Of a DNA stretch of 6,257 nt, positions 6,105-6,257 are shown piece by piece. Position numbers and translations under genes: made by a program. Under the pieces are notes generated by a model. That model was not told the origin of the DNA, searched no databases, and saw only the letters and a program-made list of their open reading frames with translations. Source of the DNA: Thermodesulfobacteriota bacterium (GTDB lineage: Bacteria; Desulfobacterota; SM23-61). The DNA is taken from assembly GCA_030018715.1 (NCBI GenBank), contig JASEHN010000185.1:1-6257 (forward strand), given 5' to 3'. The stretch's first letter is position 1, and each line of letters opens with the position of its first letter.

Positions 6105-6126
6105 TTATCTGCGCCAATCTGCGTCC
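6105..6126 (+). repeat. Short dispersed repeat, copy 3
   Basis: This reads TT, ATCTGCG, CCA, ATCTGCG, TCC, in the same orientation as copy 2. It ends 12 nt before the start codon of the next gene. With copies 1 and 2 it shows a repeat family placed at gene borders in this genome. Confidence 0.7.
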
Positions 6127-6138
6127 TATTAAATTTAT

Positions 6139-6257
6139 ATGACCAGCATCTTAGTAGTGGATGACGAAAAAATAATGCGGGATGGGTGCGTCAGAATCCT
6201 CGGCAAAGAAGGATGGGCCGTGCAGACTGCCGCCAGCGGAGAAGAGGGATTGCGCCT
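6139..6257 (+). CDS. Response regulator, N-terminal receiver part (cut by window end)
   Basis: Thirty-nine complete codons, starting MTSILVVDDEKIMRDG and ending in SGEEGLR, are the first strand, acidic pair (D8, D9) and first helices of a CheY-fold receiver. The phosphorylated aspartate would lie just beyond the window, so neither activity nor output domain can be judged. The VVDDE opening is common in NtrC/AtoC-type regulators, but other classes share it. TAA at 6130-6132 closes the frame upstream, making ATG 6139 the first ordinary start. No Shine-Dalgarno sequence is visible: the upstream bases are CCTATTAAATTTAT following the repeat copy. It lies beyond the probable terminator and so is likely a separate transcription unit from metVF. 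Confidence 0.8.
   Translation, partial: MTSILVVDDEKIMRDGCVRILGKEGWAVQTAASGEEGLR

Overview
The window looks like a piece of chromosome from an anaerobic bacterium that runs the methyl branch of the Wood-Ljungdahl pathway. A syntroph, sulfate reducer or acetogen-like member of the Desulfobacterota (former Deltaproteobacteria) is the best guess. This rests on the metV-metF pair, the HydB-type diaphorase fused to a GltD-type oxidoreductase, and intergenic repeats of a kind common in such genomes. The lineage is inferred from gene content and style, not from a marker gene. All genes are on the + strand.

Region 1 (1-3660) is a redox operon. After the possible last codons of an upstream gene come a NuoE/HydC-type [2Fe-2S] subunit (53-535) and a three-part flavo-iron-sulfur protein of about 1038 residues (544-3660). 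The latter consists of a thioredoxin-like [2Fe-2S] domain, a NuoF/HydB core with FMN, NADH and [4Fe-4S] sites, and a GltD/NfnB-like FAD-NADPH module with its own iron-sulfur domain. Together they resemble the Stn-type (Sporomusa-type Nfn) transhydrogenases, in which NuoE-, NuoF- and GltD-like subunits connect NADH, NADPH and ferredoxin. Here the last two are one polypeptide.

Region 2 (3661-3919) is non-coding. It holds two inverted copies of a short repeat around a 70-bp element with imperfect terminal inverted repeats. Region 3 (3920-5924) is a tight metV-metF pair, which would form methylene-tetrahydrofolate reductase of the Fe-S/zinc MetVF type, followed 29 nt later by a stand-alone receiver-domain response regulator. 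Region 4 (5925-6138) is non-coding, with an unusual set of interlocking palindromes that probably acts as a terminator and a third copy of the short repeat. Region 5 (6139-6257) is the start of a second response regulator, cut by the window edge.

The main functional reading is that the NuoE plus NuoF-GltD complex supplies or removes electrons at the pyridine-nucleotide level for MetVF. It would take the place that HdrABC-MvhD or RnfC-like partners occupy beside metVF in other anaerobes. That link rests on neighbourhood and is not proven by the sequence. No CRISPR array, tRNA, rRNA, transposase or phage gene was seen.
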